Shown: positions 17,275 to 26,131 of the stretch, piece by piece
Numbering within the stretch: position 1 is the stretch's first letter
Layout of the letters: each line of letters begins with the position of its first letter
Assembly: GCA_965200685.1 (NCBI GenBank)
Contig: OZ241379.1
Span: forward strand, 2,356,001 to 2,420,000
Source: Bin5 sp965200685
Lineage (GTDB): Bacteria > Chloroflexota > Anaerolineae > Caldilineales > Caldilineaceae
DNA: 64,000 nt
Reading direction: 5' to 3'
Notes under the pieces: model-generated
Databases searched by the model: none
Told to the model about the DNA's origin: nothing
Seen by the model: the letters and a program-made list of their open reading frames with translations, nothing else
Position numbers and translations under genes: made by a program

Positions 17275-17613
17275 TCAACGGGCTGGTTTGTCATCCGGTT
17301 TGGATGGCACCAGCTCGCGCACAACATCATCAATGCGCCGTTTGTAGCGCAGCAGTTCCCGCCGGCACTCTACTTCGGCCGGGGAGTGTGGTTTGAAGGA
17401 CCGCAGAGTTTCTTCTAACTCCCAGTCGATCCGTAGGCGGAATGGATTGATCACCCGGCCCCGCAGATATTCTCGCATCTCCTGGGCAATAACAGTGTCA
17501 TAATGCAGAAGATCATCATGGAGATCAACTAAACGGTCGGAGCCGATGGCTGGGATTGGCAGGGATCGTAGGGTTTCCCAAGCTCTGTTCAGTTTTCGAC
17601 GATTTACGCTCAT
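17275..17613 (-). CDS. conserved-looking hypothetical protein, helical
   Basis: 112 aa, rich in Arg, Glu and Leu and predicted mostly alpha-helical, without signal peptide or membrane segment. No family is recognised. Composition and a complete frame support a real gene, but the ribosome site is weak. It is transcribed away from recA across a 279-bp gap that holds the recA promoter. Confidence 0.5.
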   Translation of the reverse strand: MSVNRRKLNRAWETLRSLPIPAIGSDRLVDLHDDLLHYDTVIAQEMREYLRGRVINPFRLRIDWELEETLRSFKPHSPAEVECRRELLRYKRRIDDVVRELVPSKPDDKPAR

Positions 17614-17794
17614 GAGAGTTACAGTGCCAGCCTTAACGTCGTGTGGTTTTTGTATGTCTGCAGCAGATGAGCTTTACAAGCTAGATGAGGAAATCGAAGT
17701 CGTGCCAAGATTATACTCGCTGATGCCCATAAAGGACAAGAATTCAAGGTGGCTGGTGTCCATTACGATTCCTAGAATTCGGAAATTGATCGAT

Positions 17795-17823
17795 TTGGCA
17801 TTTTTGAACACATGTTCTACAAT
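17795..17823 (+). promoter_or_regulatory. recA promoter with SOS (LexA) box
   Basis: -35 TTGGCA (17795-17800) and -10 TACAAT (17818-17823) are separated by 17 bp. A perfect GAAC-ACAT-GTTC palindrome (17806-17817) fills the spacer, matching the Gram-positive LexA core GAAC-N4-GTTC. Transcription would start about 63 nt before the recA ATG. This placement is typical of an SOS-repressed promoter. Confidence 0.75.
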
Positions 17824-17892
17824 AACTGTATCAATCCTCTTGTGGATTCCGTTTATCGTGTACCGAAACTAGACTGTAAAGGAACAAAACTG

Positions 17893-18993
17893 ATGGCTAA
17901 GAAAGCAACGAACGATGGACCGGCCAAAGCGTTGGAGATGACCCTTGCCAATCTCAATCGACGCTATGGGGATGGTGTGATTATGAAGTTGGGAGAGGCC
18001 AATCGTCTGGATGTAGAGGCGGTCCCCACCGGCAGCCTGAGCCTAGACATCGCCCTCGGGGTAGGCGGAATCCCCCGAGGACGCATCATTGAGATCTACG
18101 GACCAGAAAGCTCCGGCAAAACCACCCTCTGCCTCCACACCATCGCCGAATCCCAACGCCTAGGAGGCATCTGCGGCTTTGTGGATGTCGAACATGCCCT
18201 GGATCCAGCCTACGCAGCCAAGATCGGCGTAGATGTGGACAACCTGTACGTCTCCCAGCCGGACACAGGGGAGCAGGCTCTGGAGATCGCCGAGGCCTTG
18301 GTGCGTTCTGGGGCCATGGATGTGGTGGTGGTGGATAGTGTGGCTGCGCTGGTACCCCGTGCGGAGATCGAAGGGGAGATGGGAGATAGCCATGTGGGTT
18401 TGCAGGCGCGTCTGATGAGTCAAGCACTGCGGAAGCTGGTGGGAGCGGTGAAAACCACAGGGACGAGCATGATCTTCACAAACCAGTTGCGGCAGAAGAT
18501 CGGGGTGATGTTTGGCAATCCGGAGACGACATCAGGGGGGTTGGCGTTGAAGTTCTATGCGAGTGTTCGTTTGGATGTAAGACGGATTCAAGCGATCAAG
18601 CAGGGGAGTGATGTGATCGGGAATCGCACTCGAGTGACAGTGCGGAAGAACAAAGTTGCGCCGCCGTTCAAGGTGGCGGAGTTCGACATCATGTATCAAG
18701 AAGGAGTCAGCATCCAAGGGGACTTGATCGATCTGGGGGTTGCGTTTGATGTCATTGAAAAACGGGGCGCATTCTATCGCTTTGGGGATATCCGTTTAGG
18801 CCAGGGCCGGGAAAACGCCAAGACCTTCCTCAAAGAAGAAACGGCCCTGGCCGCGGAGATCGACAGCAAAATTCGGGAGCAGGTCGGGTTGCCCGTCAAT
18901 CTTGCCCCACAAGAAACCGAGGATACAGAGGTGAAAGCTGCTGCGCCCATTGATGACGAAGAGCAGAGAGGAGCTGTGGCCGCGGCGGCTTAG
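17893..18993 (+). CDS. recA: recombinase RecA
   Basis: 366 aa from the ATG at 17893, where MAKKATNDGP begins. An in-frame start at 17812 would lie inside the promoter. Walker A GPESSGKT is at 70-77, the MAW region is near NLYVSQPDTGEQALEIAE and the loop region GNPETTSGG is intact. RecA forms filaments on single-stranded DNA, drives strand exchange and stimulates LexA self-cleavage. The LexA-type box in the promoter indicates SOS induction. The acidic C-terminal tail is usual for the family. AAAGGA about 8 nt upstream is a plausible ribosome site. Confidence 0.97.
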   Translation: MAKKATNDGPAKALEMTLANLNRRYGDGVIMKLGEANRLDVEAVPTGSLSLDIALGVGGIPRGRIIEIYGPESSGKTTLCLHTIAESQRLGGICGFVDVEHALDPAYAAKIGVDVDNLYVSQPDTGEQALEIAEALVRSGAMDVVVVDSVAALVPRAEIEGEMGDSHVGLQARLMSQALRKLVGAVKTTGTSMIFTNQLRQKIGVMFGNPETTSGGLALKFYASVRLDVRRIQAIKQGSDVIGNRTRVTVRKNKVAPPFKVAEFDIMYQEGVSIQGDLIDLGVAFDVIEKRGAFYRFGDIRLGQGRENAKTFLKEETALAAEIDSKIREQVGLPVNLAPQETEDTEVKAAAPIDDEEQRGAVAAAA

Positions 18994-19009
18994 GCCAACA
19001 GCAGAGGAT

Positions 19010-20179
19010 ATGCCCGCACCATTTGCGTTTCAGGTCCACACGACAGATGGCAAAGCGCGCCGCTCCACGTTTGACACACCCCATGGCCCTGTGGAGATGC
19101 CTGCCTTTGCCCCTGTCGGTACTGCGGCGAATGTCAAGACCGTAGAACCTCGTGACCTGACTGAGTTGGGCACGTCGATTCTGCTGGCGAACACCTATCA
19201 TCTATACTTACGCCCCGGCCATCATCTGGTCGAGCGGCTGGGGGGGCTGCACAGTTTTATGGGCTGGCACGGCCCGATCCTTACCGATTCCGGCGGCTAC
19301 CAAGTATTCAGCTTGGCCCATCGCCGTCAACTGAACACAGATGGTGTGACGTTTCGCAGTCATCTCGATGGCTCCTCCCACCAGTTTACACCAGAGCGGG
19401 TGATAGAGATCCAAGAGGCCCTGGGCGCGGATATCGCCATGGTGTTGGATGAATGTGCAGACCCTCTGGACTTGGCGTATCTGGCGCAAGCTTTAGCCCG
19501 CACCCACACCTGGGCCGAGCGTTGTAAGGCGGCCCATACCCGTAGGGACCAGGCATTGTTCGGCATTGTGCAGGGCGGCATCTATCCACAGCTGCGGGCA
19601 GAGAGTGCTGGCATTCTGACCGAACTGGACTTTGCCGGTTATGCCATCGGTGGCTTGGCTGTAGGCGAGACAAAAGAACAGATGTACGGCACTCTGGACG
19701 CTACCTGTCCACATCTGCCCATGCACAGACCCCGCTATCTGATGGGTGTGGGCGCGCCGGAAGATGTGGTAGAGGCCGTTGCCCGGGGTGTGGATCTGTT
19801 TGATTGTGTACTACCTACCCGCATCGCCCGCAACGGTGCCCTGCTGACGCCTGCCGGTCGCTTGAACATCCGCAATGCCCGTTTTGCTGAGGATAGGGGC
19901 CCCATTCAAGAGGGCTGCGCCTGTTATACCTGCCAAACCTTCAGCCGTGCCTACCTGCGGCATCTGTTCAAAGCCGGTGAAATCAGCGGCTTGCGCTTGG
20001 CAACGATTCATAACCTGTATTTTATGCAGTGGCTGATGGAGCAGATTCGGCTGGAGATTTCCGCCGGCACCTTCGCATCTTTCCATGCCAGATTTTTGCA
20101 AAATTATCGCATCCCTGACCAACAGGTGCGGCATGAACAGCGTCGGCGCAGAGTCGAGGCCCTGCACAATGCGCTGTGA
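19010..20179 (+). CDS. tgt: tRNA-guanine transglycosylase
   Basis: 389 aa from the ATG at 19010, 16 bp after recA. It exchanges guanine 34 of Asn, Asp, His and Tyr tRNAs for preQ1 in queuosine synthesis. The active-site pattern TDSGGYQVFSL (Asp93) and the nucleophile in GVDLFDCVLPTRIARNG (Asp265) are present. The zinc ligands CACYTC with a later Cys/His pair (ATIHNLYF) are near the C-terminus. An alternative ATG overlapping recA at 18953 would add an atypical 19-residue extension. No other queuosine gene is seen in the window. Confidence 0.95.
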   Translation: MPAPFAFQVHTTDGKARRSTFDTPHGPVEMPAFAPVGTAANVKTVEPRDLTELGTSILLANTYHLYLRPGHHLVERLGGLHSFMGWHGPILTDSGGYQVFSLAHRRQLNTDGVTFRSHLDGSSHQFTPERVIEIQEALGADIAMVLDECADPLDLAYLAQALARTHTWAERCKAAHTRRDQALFGIVQGGIYPQLRAESAGILTELDFAGYAIGGLAVGETKEQMYGTLDATCPHLPMHRPRYLMGVGAPEDVVEAVARGVDLFDCVLPTRIARNGALLTPAGRLNIRNARFAEDRGPIQEGCACYTCQTFSRAYLRHLFKAGEISGLRLATIHNLYFMQWLMEQIRLEISAGTFASFHARFLQNYRIPDQQVRHEQRRRRVEALHNAL

Positions 20180-21012
20180 TCATGTTTGAACTCTTCCAAG
20201 CATTTGTTTTGGGGCTGGTCCAGGGTGTCAGCGAATTTCTGCCAATCAGCAGCAGTGGCCATCTGGTGATTGTGCCTTGGCTGCTCGGTTGGCCGGCTTC
20301 ATCCCTACTCTTTGATACAGTTGTCCATTGGGGGACACTCCTGTCGATTTTGCTGGTCTTTTGGCGGGATTTTTTCGCGATCATAGTGAGTACCTGGCGC
20401 AGCGTTCAGGACCGCTCCTTGGCGGATGTGAACGTGCGTCTCGGCTGGTTTATTGTCGTGGGGTCGCTGCCAGCCGCCATCAGCGGCCTGCTGCTGAAAG
20501 ACCTGATCGAACAGTTCTATCATACACCATTGGCGGCGGCCGGCTTTCTGGCGGTGACTGCTCTGCTGCTGGCCGGCAGTGAATGGATGACCCGCAATCT
20601 GAGGCAACGGACCACCCTGATGCAGCTCGTGTTTCGGCAGTCTTTTCTCATCGGCCTAGCCCAAGCTGTGGCCTTGGTCCCCGGCATCAGCCGCAGCGGG
20701 ATCACCATGGCCGCTGCTCTGGCCCAGGGAGTGGGCCGGGAGGCGGCTGCGCGCTACAGCTTTCTGTTGGGAGCCCCAGTCTTCTTTGGGGCCGGCCTGC
20801 TGCAGGTCAGTGATATGCTCACGACGGATCCAGGGACGGTACAGGCTGAATTGCCGGCTCTGCTGGTCGGGTTCACTACCAGTGCAGTGTCCGGCTATCT
20901 GGCGATCCGCTTGCTGCTGGCCTACCTGCGCCGCAATCGTCTGTATCTGTTCTCCGTCTACTGTCTACTTGCCAGCCTCGCGGTTCTCCTACTTTTTGTT
21001 CTGCGTCTTTGA
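20176..21012 (+). CDS. uppP: undecaprenyl-diphosphatase
   Basis: 278 aa (GTG at 20176) or 276 aa (ATG at 20182). This integral membrane enzyme removes a phosphate from undecaprenyl diphosphate to recycle the lipid carrier for cell-wall synthesis. The signature segments EFLPISSSGHL (N-terminal, with Glu) and PGISRSGITMA (about 172-182) are intact, and about eight membrane helices are visible. The start overlaps the tgt stop by 4 bp, suggesting one transcript. High-level expression of this family gives bacitracin resistance. Confidence 0.95.
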   Translation: MIMFELFQAFVLGLVQGVSEFLPISSSGHLVIVPWLLGWPASSLLFDTVVHWGTLLSILLVFWRDFFAIIVSTWRSVQDRSLADVNVRLGWFIVVGSLPAAISGLLLKDLIEQFYHTPLAAAGFLAVTALLLAGSEWMTRNLRQRTTLMQLVFRQSFLIGLAQAVALVPGISRSGITMAAALAQGVGREAAARYSFLLGAPVFFGAGLLQVSDMLTTDPGTVQAELPALLVGFTTSAVSGYLAIRLLLAYLRRNRLYLFSVYCLLASLAVLLLFVLRL

Positions 21013-21056
21013 GGAATGGGGGGGTTCGGCTCTTTATTTTTACATTGGCCGCAAAG

Positions 21057-21085
21057 TTGCTCTCTGCGCCGCAATCTGTTACACT
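21057..21085 (+). promoter_or_regulatory. probable promoter of the nusA operon
   Basis: TTGCTC (21057-21062) and TACACT (21080-21085) are separated by 17 bp. The leader to the nusA ATG would be about 170 nt. No riboswitch is recognised in it. Confidence 0.45.
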
Positions 21086-21261
21086 TGATCATGACAATGC
21101 CTGTGTGATGATAGATGTTGTTGCTTGAAGTGGGTACAGCCCTCTTGCCTGAAGTCTTTGTCCGCTTCACTTGTCTACCATGTATGCTTCGGCTTGCGTG
21201 CCCAAAACTCCCGATGCTCGTTCGGTCCATAGGGAGCTAGGAAGGAGTAATTGAAACAAAA

Positions 21262-23106
21262 ATGTCTAAAGGACTCATCGTTGAAATCAAGCAGGTTGCT
21301 GCTGACAAGGGCCTTGACAACGAGGTGATCTTCTCTGCCATTGAGGCTGCCCTCACTTCGGCCTATAAACGCAATTATGGCTCTGTTGCCAATGTGACCG
21401 CTGAGGTAAATCGGGGGACGGGCGAAATGGCGGTGTTTGCGGAAAAGGAGGTTGTCGAAGATATCCTCAACCCGAACACCGAGATCCTGCTAGACAGTGC
21501 CAAAACGCTGGAACCTTCCGCGGAACTGGGTGATGTGGTCTTGGTACAGAGTACACCGGCCAATTTTGGTCGGATTGCTGCTCAAGCTGCCAAACAGGTG
21601 ATCTTACAACGGATTCGCGAGGCGGAACGGGATACGGTCTATGAAAACTTCATTCACAAGGTCGGTGAGATTATCACGGCCCAGGTTCGAAGTGTCGATC
21701 TCGTATCCGGTGCAGTTACTGTTCTGATCGATGATAAACATGAAAATCTCCTGCCTCGGGATGAGCAGATTCCCTCGGAAAACCTACGTCGGGGCGACTA
21801 TATTCGCCTGTATGTGGTGGATGTCCACCGCAGTAGCCGCGGGCCCATGATCAGATTGAGCCGTATCCACCGCAATCTTCTACGGCGGCTGATGGAGCAA
21901 GAGATCCCCGAAGTGCGGGATGGAACGGTTGAGATCAAAGCGATCTCTCGGGAGCCAGGCGCACGGAGCAAAGTCTCTGTCATGGCCACGGTTCCCGGTG
22001 TGGACCCGGTCGGTAGTTGTGTAGGTATGCGTGGCTTACGCATTCAAAACATCGTAACGGAGTTAGCTGGTGAAAGGATCGATGTAGTTGAGTGGAACAG
22101 CAACCTACGCACCTATATCTCCAATGCGCTCAGCCCTGCCAAAGTGCAGAGTGTGATTCTAGATGAGGACAATGTTATCAAGACGGCAATCGTCATTGTA
22201 CCCGACCGGCAGCTCAGTCTGGCCATTGGCAAGACTGGGCAGAATGCCCGATTGGCGGCCAAGCTGACAGGATGGCGTATTGATATTAAGAGTGAAAGCG
22301 AAGCCCATGAAGAGGGGCTGGATGTATTGGCGGCTGAGCAGGCACAATTGGCCACCAGTGGCCAAGACCTACTCAGTATGGCGGAGAAGATTTTGCGTGG
22401 TGAGGATGAATCCGCTACGCGGGAAGACGTATTCCGCCAGGCTGCGGCCCTACTCCAGCAGCAGGCCGCGGAAAACGAATTGGCCGAGGGAGCCAGCGGG
22501 GCCGAGTGGCCCAAGGACCTGTCAATGCTGGACGACGAGCGCGCTCAGGGCATTGATGCGGAGGAGGCATTAAGTGCTTTTGAACGCGCGGCCGCGTCTC
22601 TTCATGACGAAGAGCAACAGCCGCCAGTTTCCTTTGACGATTTGGTCATCACAGAACCGCAACCATTTGCCTTCAGTGAATCATTGGAGGAAGATCGCCG
22701 TGAACAGGACGAGGAAACGATTGTGAAAACACGTACAGGGCAGGCTGGGACAAAGGCCGAGCTGCCACAGGATGAGCAGACAGAAGATGAGAGTATGTTG
22801 CCGGTAGAAGAACTGCCAGAGGTAATTACGGCAGATATGTTGCGCCAACGCATGGCCGAACGTCAGAGCCAGCAGTCAGACAGCTCCTTAGAGGATCTGG
22901 AAGTTCCTGCTGAACTGCTTGTCTCTTCACAAACCACAGAAGAAATTGATGCTGACGAGGCCAATGACCAGGAACCCAAGCGCACCAAATCCCGTCGAGA
23001 CAGCCCAGCAGCCCCGAAGAAGCCAGCGAGACGTCCACGAACCCGTCGGCTACAGGGAAGAAACGAGAGCTATGACAGTTACGATGAGGACGAGTACCCC
23101 ATCTAA
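21262..23106 (+). CDS. nusA: transcription termination/antitermination protein NusA with long acidic tail
   Basis: 614 aa. The N-terminal RNA-polymerase-binding domain (about 1-125) is followed by an S1 domain (about 135-200) and two KH domains (signature GMRGLRIQNI near 258 and AIGKTGQNARLA near 325). NusA modulates pausing, termination and antitermination. Residues about 350-614 form an unusually long, acidic and low-complexity tail that ends in a basic RR/KK-rich stretch and DEDEYPI. GAAGGAG lies about 14 nt before the ATG, longer than usual. The usual upstream neighbour rimP is absent; uppP is there instead. Confidence 0.95.
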   Translation: MSKGLIVEIKQVAADKGLDNEVIFSAIEAALTSAYKRNYGSVANVTAEVNRGTGEMAVFAEKEVVEDILNPNTEILLDSAKTLEPSAELGDVVLVQSTPANFGRIAAQAAKQVILQRIREAERDTVYENFIHKVGEIITAQVRSVDLVSGAVTVLIDDKHENLLPRDEQIPSENLRRGDYIRLYVVDVHRSSRGPMIRLSRIHRNLLRRLMEQEIPEVRDGTVEIKAISREPGARSKVSVMATVPGVDPVGSCVGMRGLRIQNIVTELAGERIDVVEWNSNLRTYISNALSPAKVQSVILDEDNVIKTAIVIVPDRQLSLAIGKTGQNARLAAKLTGWRIDIKSESEAHEEGLDVLAAEQAQLATSGQDLLSMAEKILRGEDESATREDVFRQAAALLQQQAAENELAEGASGAEWPKDLSMLDDERAQGIDAEEALSAFERAAASLHDEEQQPPVSFDDLVITEPQPFAFSESLEEDRREQDEETIVKTRTGQAGTKAELPQDEQTEDESMLPVEELPEVITADMLRQRMAERQSQQSDSSLEDLEVPAELLVSSQTTEEIDADEANDQEPKRTKSRRDSPAAPKKPARRPRTRRLQGRNESYDSYDEDEYPI

Positions 23107-23130
23107 ACGTCGGTAGATGTGTGGGTGTAC

Positions 23131-23424
23131 ATGGCAAAACGGAAACGAATTCCCCAGCGTACCTGCATTGCTTGCCGGCAAGAAGAAGGCAAACGGTCTT
23201 TGCTTCGTTTGGTCCGTACTGGGGAAGGGGTTGTGCTTGATGTGACGGGAAAGAAAGCTGGGCGGGGTGCGTATGTCCACCCGCAGCCCAGTTGCTGGGA
23301 AAGAGCACTGAGTACTTCCCTGTTACAGCGAGCGTTGCGAATGAATATCACTAGCGAAAATCTACAAATACTCTCCCAATCCTTTGCAGAGCTGCTGAAG
23401 ACAACAGATTTGAGGACTGAGTGA
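23131..23424 (+). CDS. ylxR: YlxR-family RNA-binding protein
   Basis: 97 aa from the ATG at 23131 (an in-frame GTG at 23119 adds only four residues). The pattern RTCIACRQ near the start, followed by GRGAYVHPQ and a Cys-Trp-containing helix, is typical of YlxR/DUF448. These small proteins sit between nusA and infB in many bacteria and are linked to RNA binding or nucleoid-associated regulation. The gene lies 24 bp after nusA. Confidence 0.9.
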   Translation: MAKRKRIPQRTCIACRQEEGKRSLLRLVRTGEGVVLDVTGKKAGRGAYVHPQPSCWERALSTSLLQRALRMNITSENLQILSQSFAELLKTTDLRTE

Positions 23425-23515
23425 GTAAGAGATCCATCCTTGAGTTCCTCTTGTTGCCCCACAGTTGACCTCCCCGCCTGCGTTATTGCGATTGCCAATC
23501 TGTTGCCAGTGTTGT

Positions 23516-23544
23516 TTGCGCTCTATCGTCCTGCAAGGTACAAT
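23516..23544 (+). promoter_or_regulatory. probable internal promoter before infB
   Basis: TTGCGC (23516-23521) and TACAAT (23539-23544) are exactly 17 bp apart in the 288-bp gap between ylxR and infB. This would allow infB expression independent of nusA, with a leader of about 160 nt. Confidence 0.5.
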
Positions 23545-23712
23545 GCTTGTGTACAGGAAGCAGAGATAGTTTATGCAGGAAAGACCTGTGCCACACAAGG
23601 TCAAAAGCGATAACCAAGCGTTGGTCGCGTGGTGCCGGTTGGGCTTCATTCCCAGCGCACAGTTGAATCTAGCACATACTTTAGGTTCGTGTAGGTTCTG
23701 GAGACCGGAATC

Positions 23713-25584
23713 ATGATAACAGCAACGAAAGACCCTGAGAACATGCAAGGTGACAGCACCTTAAACGGCGAAGTTGAGGTCGTGGACCTGCCTTCTTCCA
23801 TCATTGTTGAGGAGTTCATTACCGTTCGCGTATTGGCCGACCGCATGGGGCGTAGCCCTATCGATCTGATTAAAGTACTCATGCAGTTCGGCGTTATGGC
23901 ACCCATCGATCAGACCCTCGACCATGACACGGCCGCGATCGTCGCGCAGGAACTCGGCATCGACGTACATTGGCCGACGGAGCAGCAAGAAAAGATCCTT
24001 GAAGAGGTGGTAGCGGAAGAGGATCACAGGCCCAAAGAAAGGGTGATGATCGCAGACATTGTGGCCGAAGAACGGGACAAAGACTTGGTAGAACGCCCAC
24101 CGGTCGTAGCGGTCCTCGGCCATGTGGATCATGGTAAGACAACCCTCCTCGACCGCATCCGCCGCGCCAATGTCGTGGACTCAGAGGCCGGTGGCATCAC
24201 CCAGCACACCGGTGCCTATCAGGTGGAGGTCAAGGGCCAAAAGATTACATTCCTAGATACGCCCGGCCATGAAGCATTCACGGCGATGCGGGCCCGGGGC
24301 GCACAGGTTACAGACATTGCTATTCTCGTTGTGGCCGCGGATGACGGCATCATGCCCCAGACTCAGGAAGCCATCAGTCATGCGCGGGCGGCCGGAGTGA
24401 CAATTATCGTCGCCATCAACAAGACCGACCGCCCCAATGCCAATATCAACCGGGTGATGGAAGGATTAGCGGCCGAGGAGTTGACACCGGAAAGCTGGGG
24501 CGGTGAAATCATTGCCGTGCCGATCAGTGCTCTGACCGGCCAAGGCGTAGATGATCTGCTGGAAAATATTTTGGTTATCGCAGAACTGGCCCAGTACAAA
24601 GCCAATCCCAAAGGGCAATGTGTGGGCACAGTGATAGAAGGAGCGTTGGATAAGTTCCGTGGGGTTACAACAACTCTTCTCGTGCAGAATGGCACTCTCC
24701 GGCAGGGTGATTCCCTGGTTGTCGGCAATACGTGGGGGCGTCTCAAGGCCATGTTCGACTACGAGGGGAATCCGCTTAAATCGGCCGGGCCTAGCACGCC
24801 GGTTATCGTCTTGGGCCTCAATGAAGTGCCGGCTGCCGGCGAAGTGTTCAAAGTAGTCAAAAATGACAAGGCTGCTCGCAAGCTGGCCGCAGAACGACAG
24901 AATCAAGCCACGACGGAGCCCCCGCCCTTGCGCCCGACCTTGGAAGAGTTATTCGCCCGGGTCCAAGGTGGCGAAACCGAAACTCTTCATTTCATCATCC
25001 GCGCCGATGTGCAAGGAACGCTTGAACCGATTGTACAGAGTTTGGAACAACTCTCGAATGATGAGATCAATGTCAAAATCATGCAGGCGGCCATCGGGGA
25101 CATTACCGAATCTGATGTTATGTTAGCGGAAGCCAGCGAAGCGATCATTATTGGTTTTGGTGTCAATACAGATAAGGCAGCCCTAGTCCGCGCAGAAGGG
25201 TCCGGCGTTGAAATCCGACAGTACTCAATTATCTATCAGATGATTGAAGATGTAGAACTGGCCCTGGCCGGGATGTTAGATCCGATTTTTGAGGAAGTCG
25301 TCGTTGGTCATGCCGAGGTACGCCAGATGTTCCGGGTGCGTCGAGGTGGCCTGATTGCCGGCTGTATGGTGCTGGACGGTGTTGTCAAGCGCCACAATGG
25401 GACCCGCTTGATTCGCAATGGCGAACCCATCGTTACCACAACTATTGAAACCCTCAAGCGCTTTACAGAAGATGTCACCGAGGTACGCTCCGGGTATGAA
25501 TGCGGCATCAATCTAGCTGGTGTCAACACAGACCTGCAGGAAGGCGATATCATTGAAGTCTTTGAGAAACAACAGGTACGATAG
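23713..25584 (+). CDS. infB: translation initiation factor IF-2
   Basis: 623 aa. This GTPase places initiator tRNA on the ribosome. An IF2N-like module lies at about 33-85. The G domain has GHVDHGKT (136-143), DTPGH (182-186) and NKTD (246-249). Domains II, III and IV follow. The protein is short because the long variable linker found before the G domain in many bacteria is nearly absent. A strong terminator follows the gene. Confidence 0.97.
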   Translation: MITATKDPENMQGDSTLNGEVEVVDLPSSIIVEEFITVRVLADRMGRSPIDLIKVLMQFGVMAPIDQTLDHDTAAIVAQELGIDVHWPTEQQEKILEEVVAEEDHRPKERVMIADIVAEERDKDLVERPPVVAVLGHVDHGKTTLLDRIRRANVVDSEAGGITQHTGAYQVEVKGQKITFLDTPGHEAFTAMRARGAQVTDIAILVVAADDGIMPQTQEAISHARAAGVTIIVAINKTDRPNANINRVMEGLAAEELTPESWGGEIIAVPISALTGQGVDDLLENILVIAELAQYKANPKGQCVGTVIEGALDKFRGVTTTLLVQNGTLRQGDSLVVGNTWGRLKAMFDYEGNPLKSAGPSTPVIVLGLNEVPAAGEVFKVVKNDKAARKLAAERQNQATTEPPPLRPTLEELFARVQGGETETLHFIIRADVQGTLEPIVQSLEQLSNDEINVKIMQAAIGDITESDVMLAEASEAIIIGFGVNTDKAALVRAEGSGVEIRQYSIIYQMIEDVELALAGMLDPIFEEVVVGHAEVRQMFRVRRGGLIAGCMVLDGVVKRHNGTRLIRNGEPIVTTTIETLKRFTEDVTEVRSGYECGINLAGVNTDLQEGDIIEVFEKQQVR

Positions 25585-25609
25585 CAGTTCGGAGCGGGCA
25601 GTAGCGGCG

Positions 25610-25646
25610 CAGCGGGTGAATATCCCTGATTTCACCCGCTGTTTTT
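25610..25646 (+). terminator. intrinsic terminator after infB
   Basis: Perfect 11-bp stem CAGCGGGTGAA (25610-25620) with TTCACCCGCTG (25631-25641), 10-nt loop, then TTTTT (25642-25646). It should end or reduce transcription from nusA-infB before rbfA. Confidence 0.9.
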
Positions 25647-25722
25647 ATTGGGATCTCCCTGACCCGCGCCCATAAGACCTGGGCGCATTAAACAATTTTT
25701 TTCATTCGCATGGGAAACGCGA

Positions 25723-25728
25723 TACAAT
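25723..25728 (+). promoter_or_regulatory. -10 element of a probably leaderless rbfA transcript
   Basis: TACAAT at 25723-25728 lies only 7 bp before the rbfA ATG at 25736, so transcription would begin at or beside the start codon. The -35 region (about 25700) is weak. No ribosome site precedes the ATG. Confidence 0.5.
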
Positions 25729-25735
25729 ACCATCC

Positions 25736-26131
25736 ATGTTTACAATCCGTCAGGAGCGAGCAGCAGAACTTCTCTATCAAGAACTCTTGATTTTGATCGG
25801 CAACGAATTGGACGACCCCCTACTGGAGCTTTTGACAGTGACACATGTGGTCGTCAGCCGTGATCTACGCGTCGCCAAAGTCTATGTCCATCAAGACAAC
25901 GACGAGATGCAGCAGAGTACAATCCTTGCGAGGCTGAAGAGGGCTACACCTTTTTTGCGACACAAGATAGCCCAGCGTGTAAAACTGCGCGCGGTGCCGG
26001 AGATACTCTTCTATTATGACGAGACCCCCGCCCAGGCCGCCCGGGTGGATGAACTTTTGCAGCGCATCGCGGAGGAACGCCAGGCACGCCAAGAGGCCGC
26101 GCCCGCCCATGTGCAGAAAGAGGATGCATGA
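25736..26131 (+). CDS. rbfA: 30S ribosome-binding factor A
   Basis: 131 aa. RbfA assists late maturation of the 16S rRNA 5' end in the small subunit. The start (FTIRQERAAELLYQELLILI) and the strand pattern VVSRDLRVAKVYV fit the KH-like RbfA fold. There is no Shine-Dalgarno sequence; a -10 box sits directly upstream, so a leaderless mRNA is likely. The C-terminal residues are basic and Ala-rich. The stop overlaps the next ATG (ATGA), coupling the two genes. Confidence 0.92.
   Translation: MFTIRQERAAELLYQELLILIGNELDDPLLELLTVTHVVVSRDLRVAKVYVHQDNDEMQQSTILARLKRATPFLRHKIAQRVKLRAVPEILFYYDETPAQAARVDELLQRIAEERQARQEAAPAHVQKEDA

Noticed and set aside
17812..17893. RecA start at 17812
   Set aside because: This start lies within the LexA box and -10 region. 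RecA proteins normally begin close to the MAKK codon at 17893.
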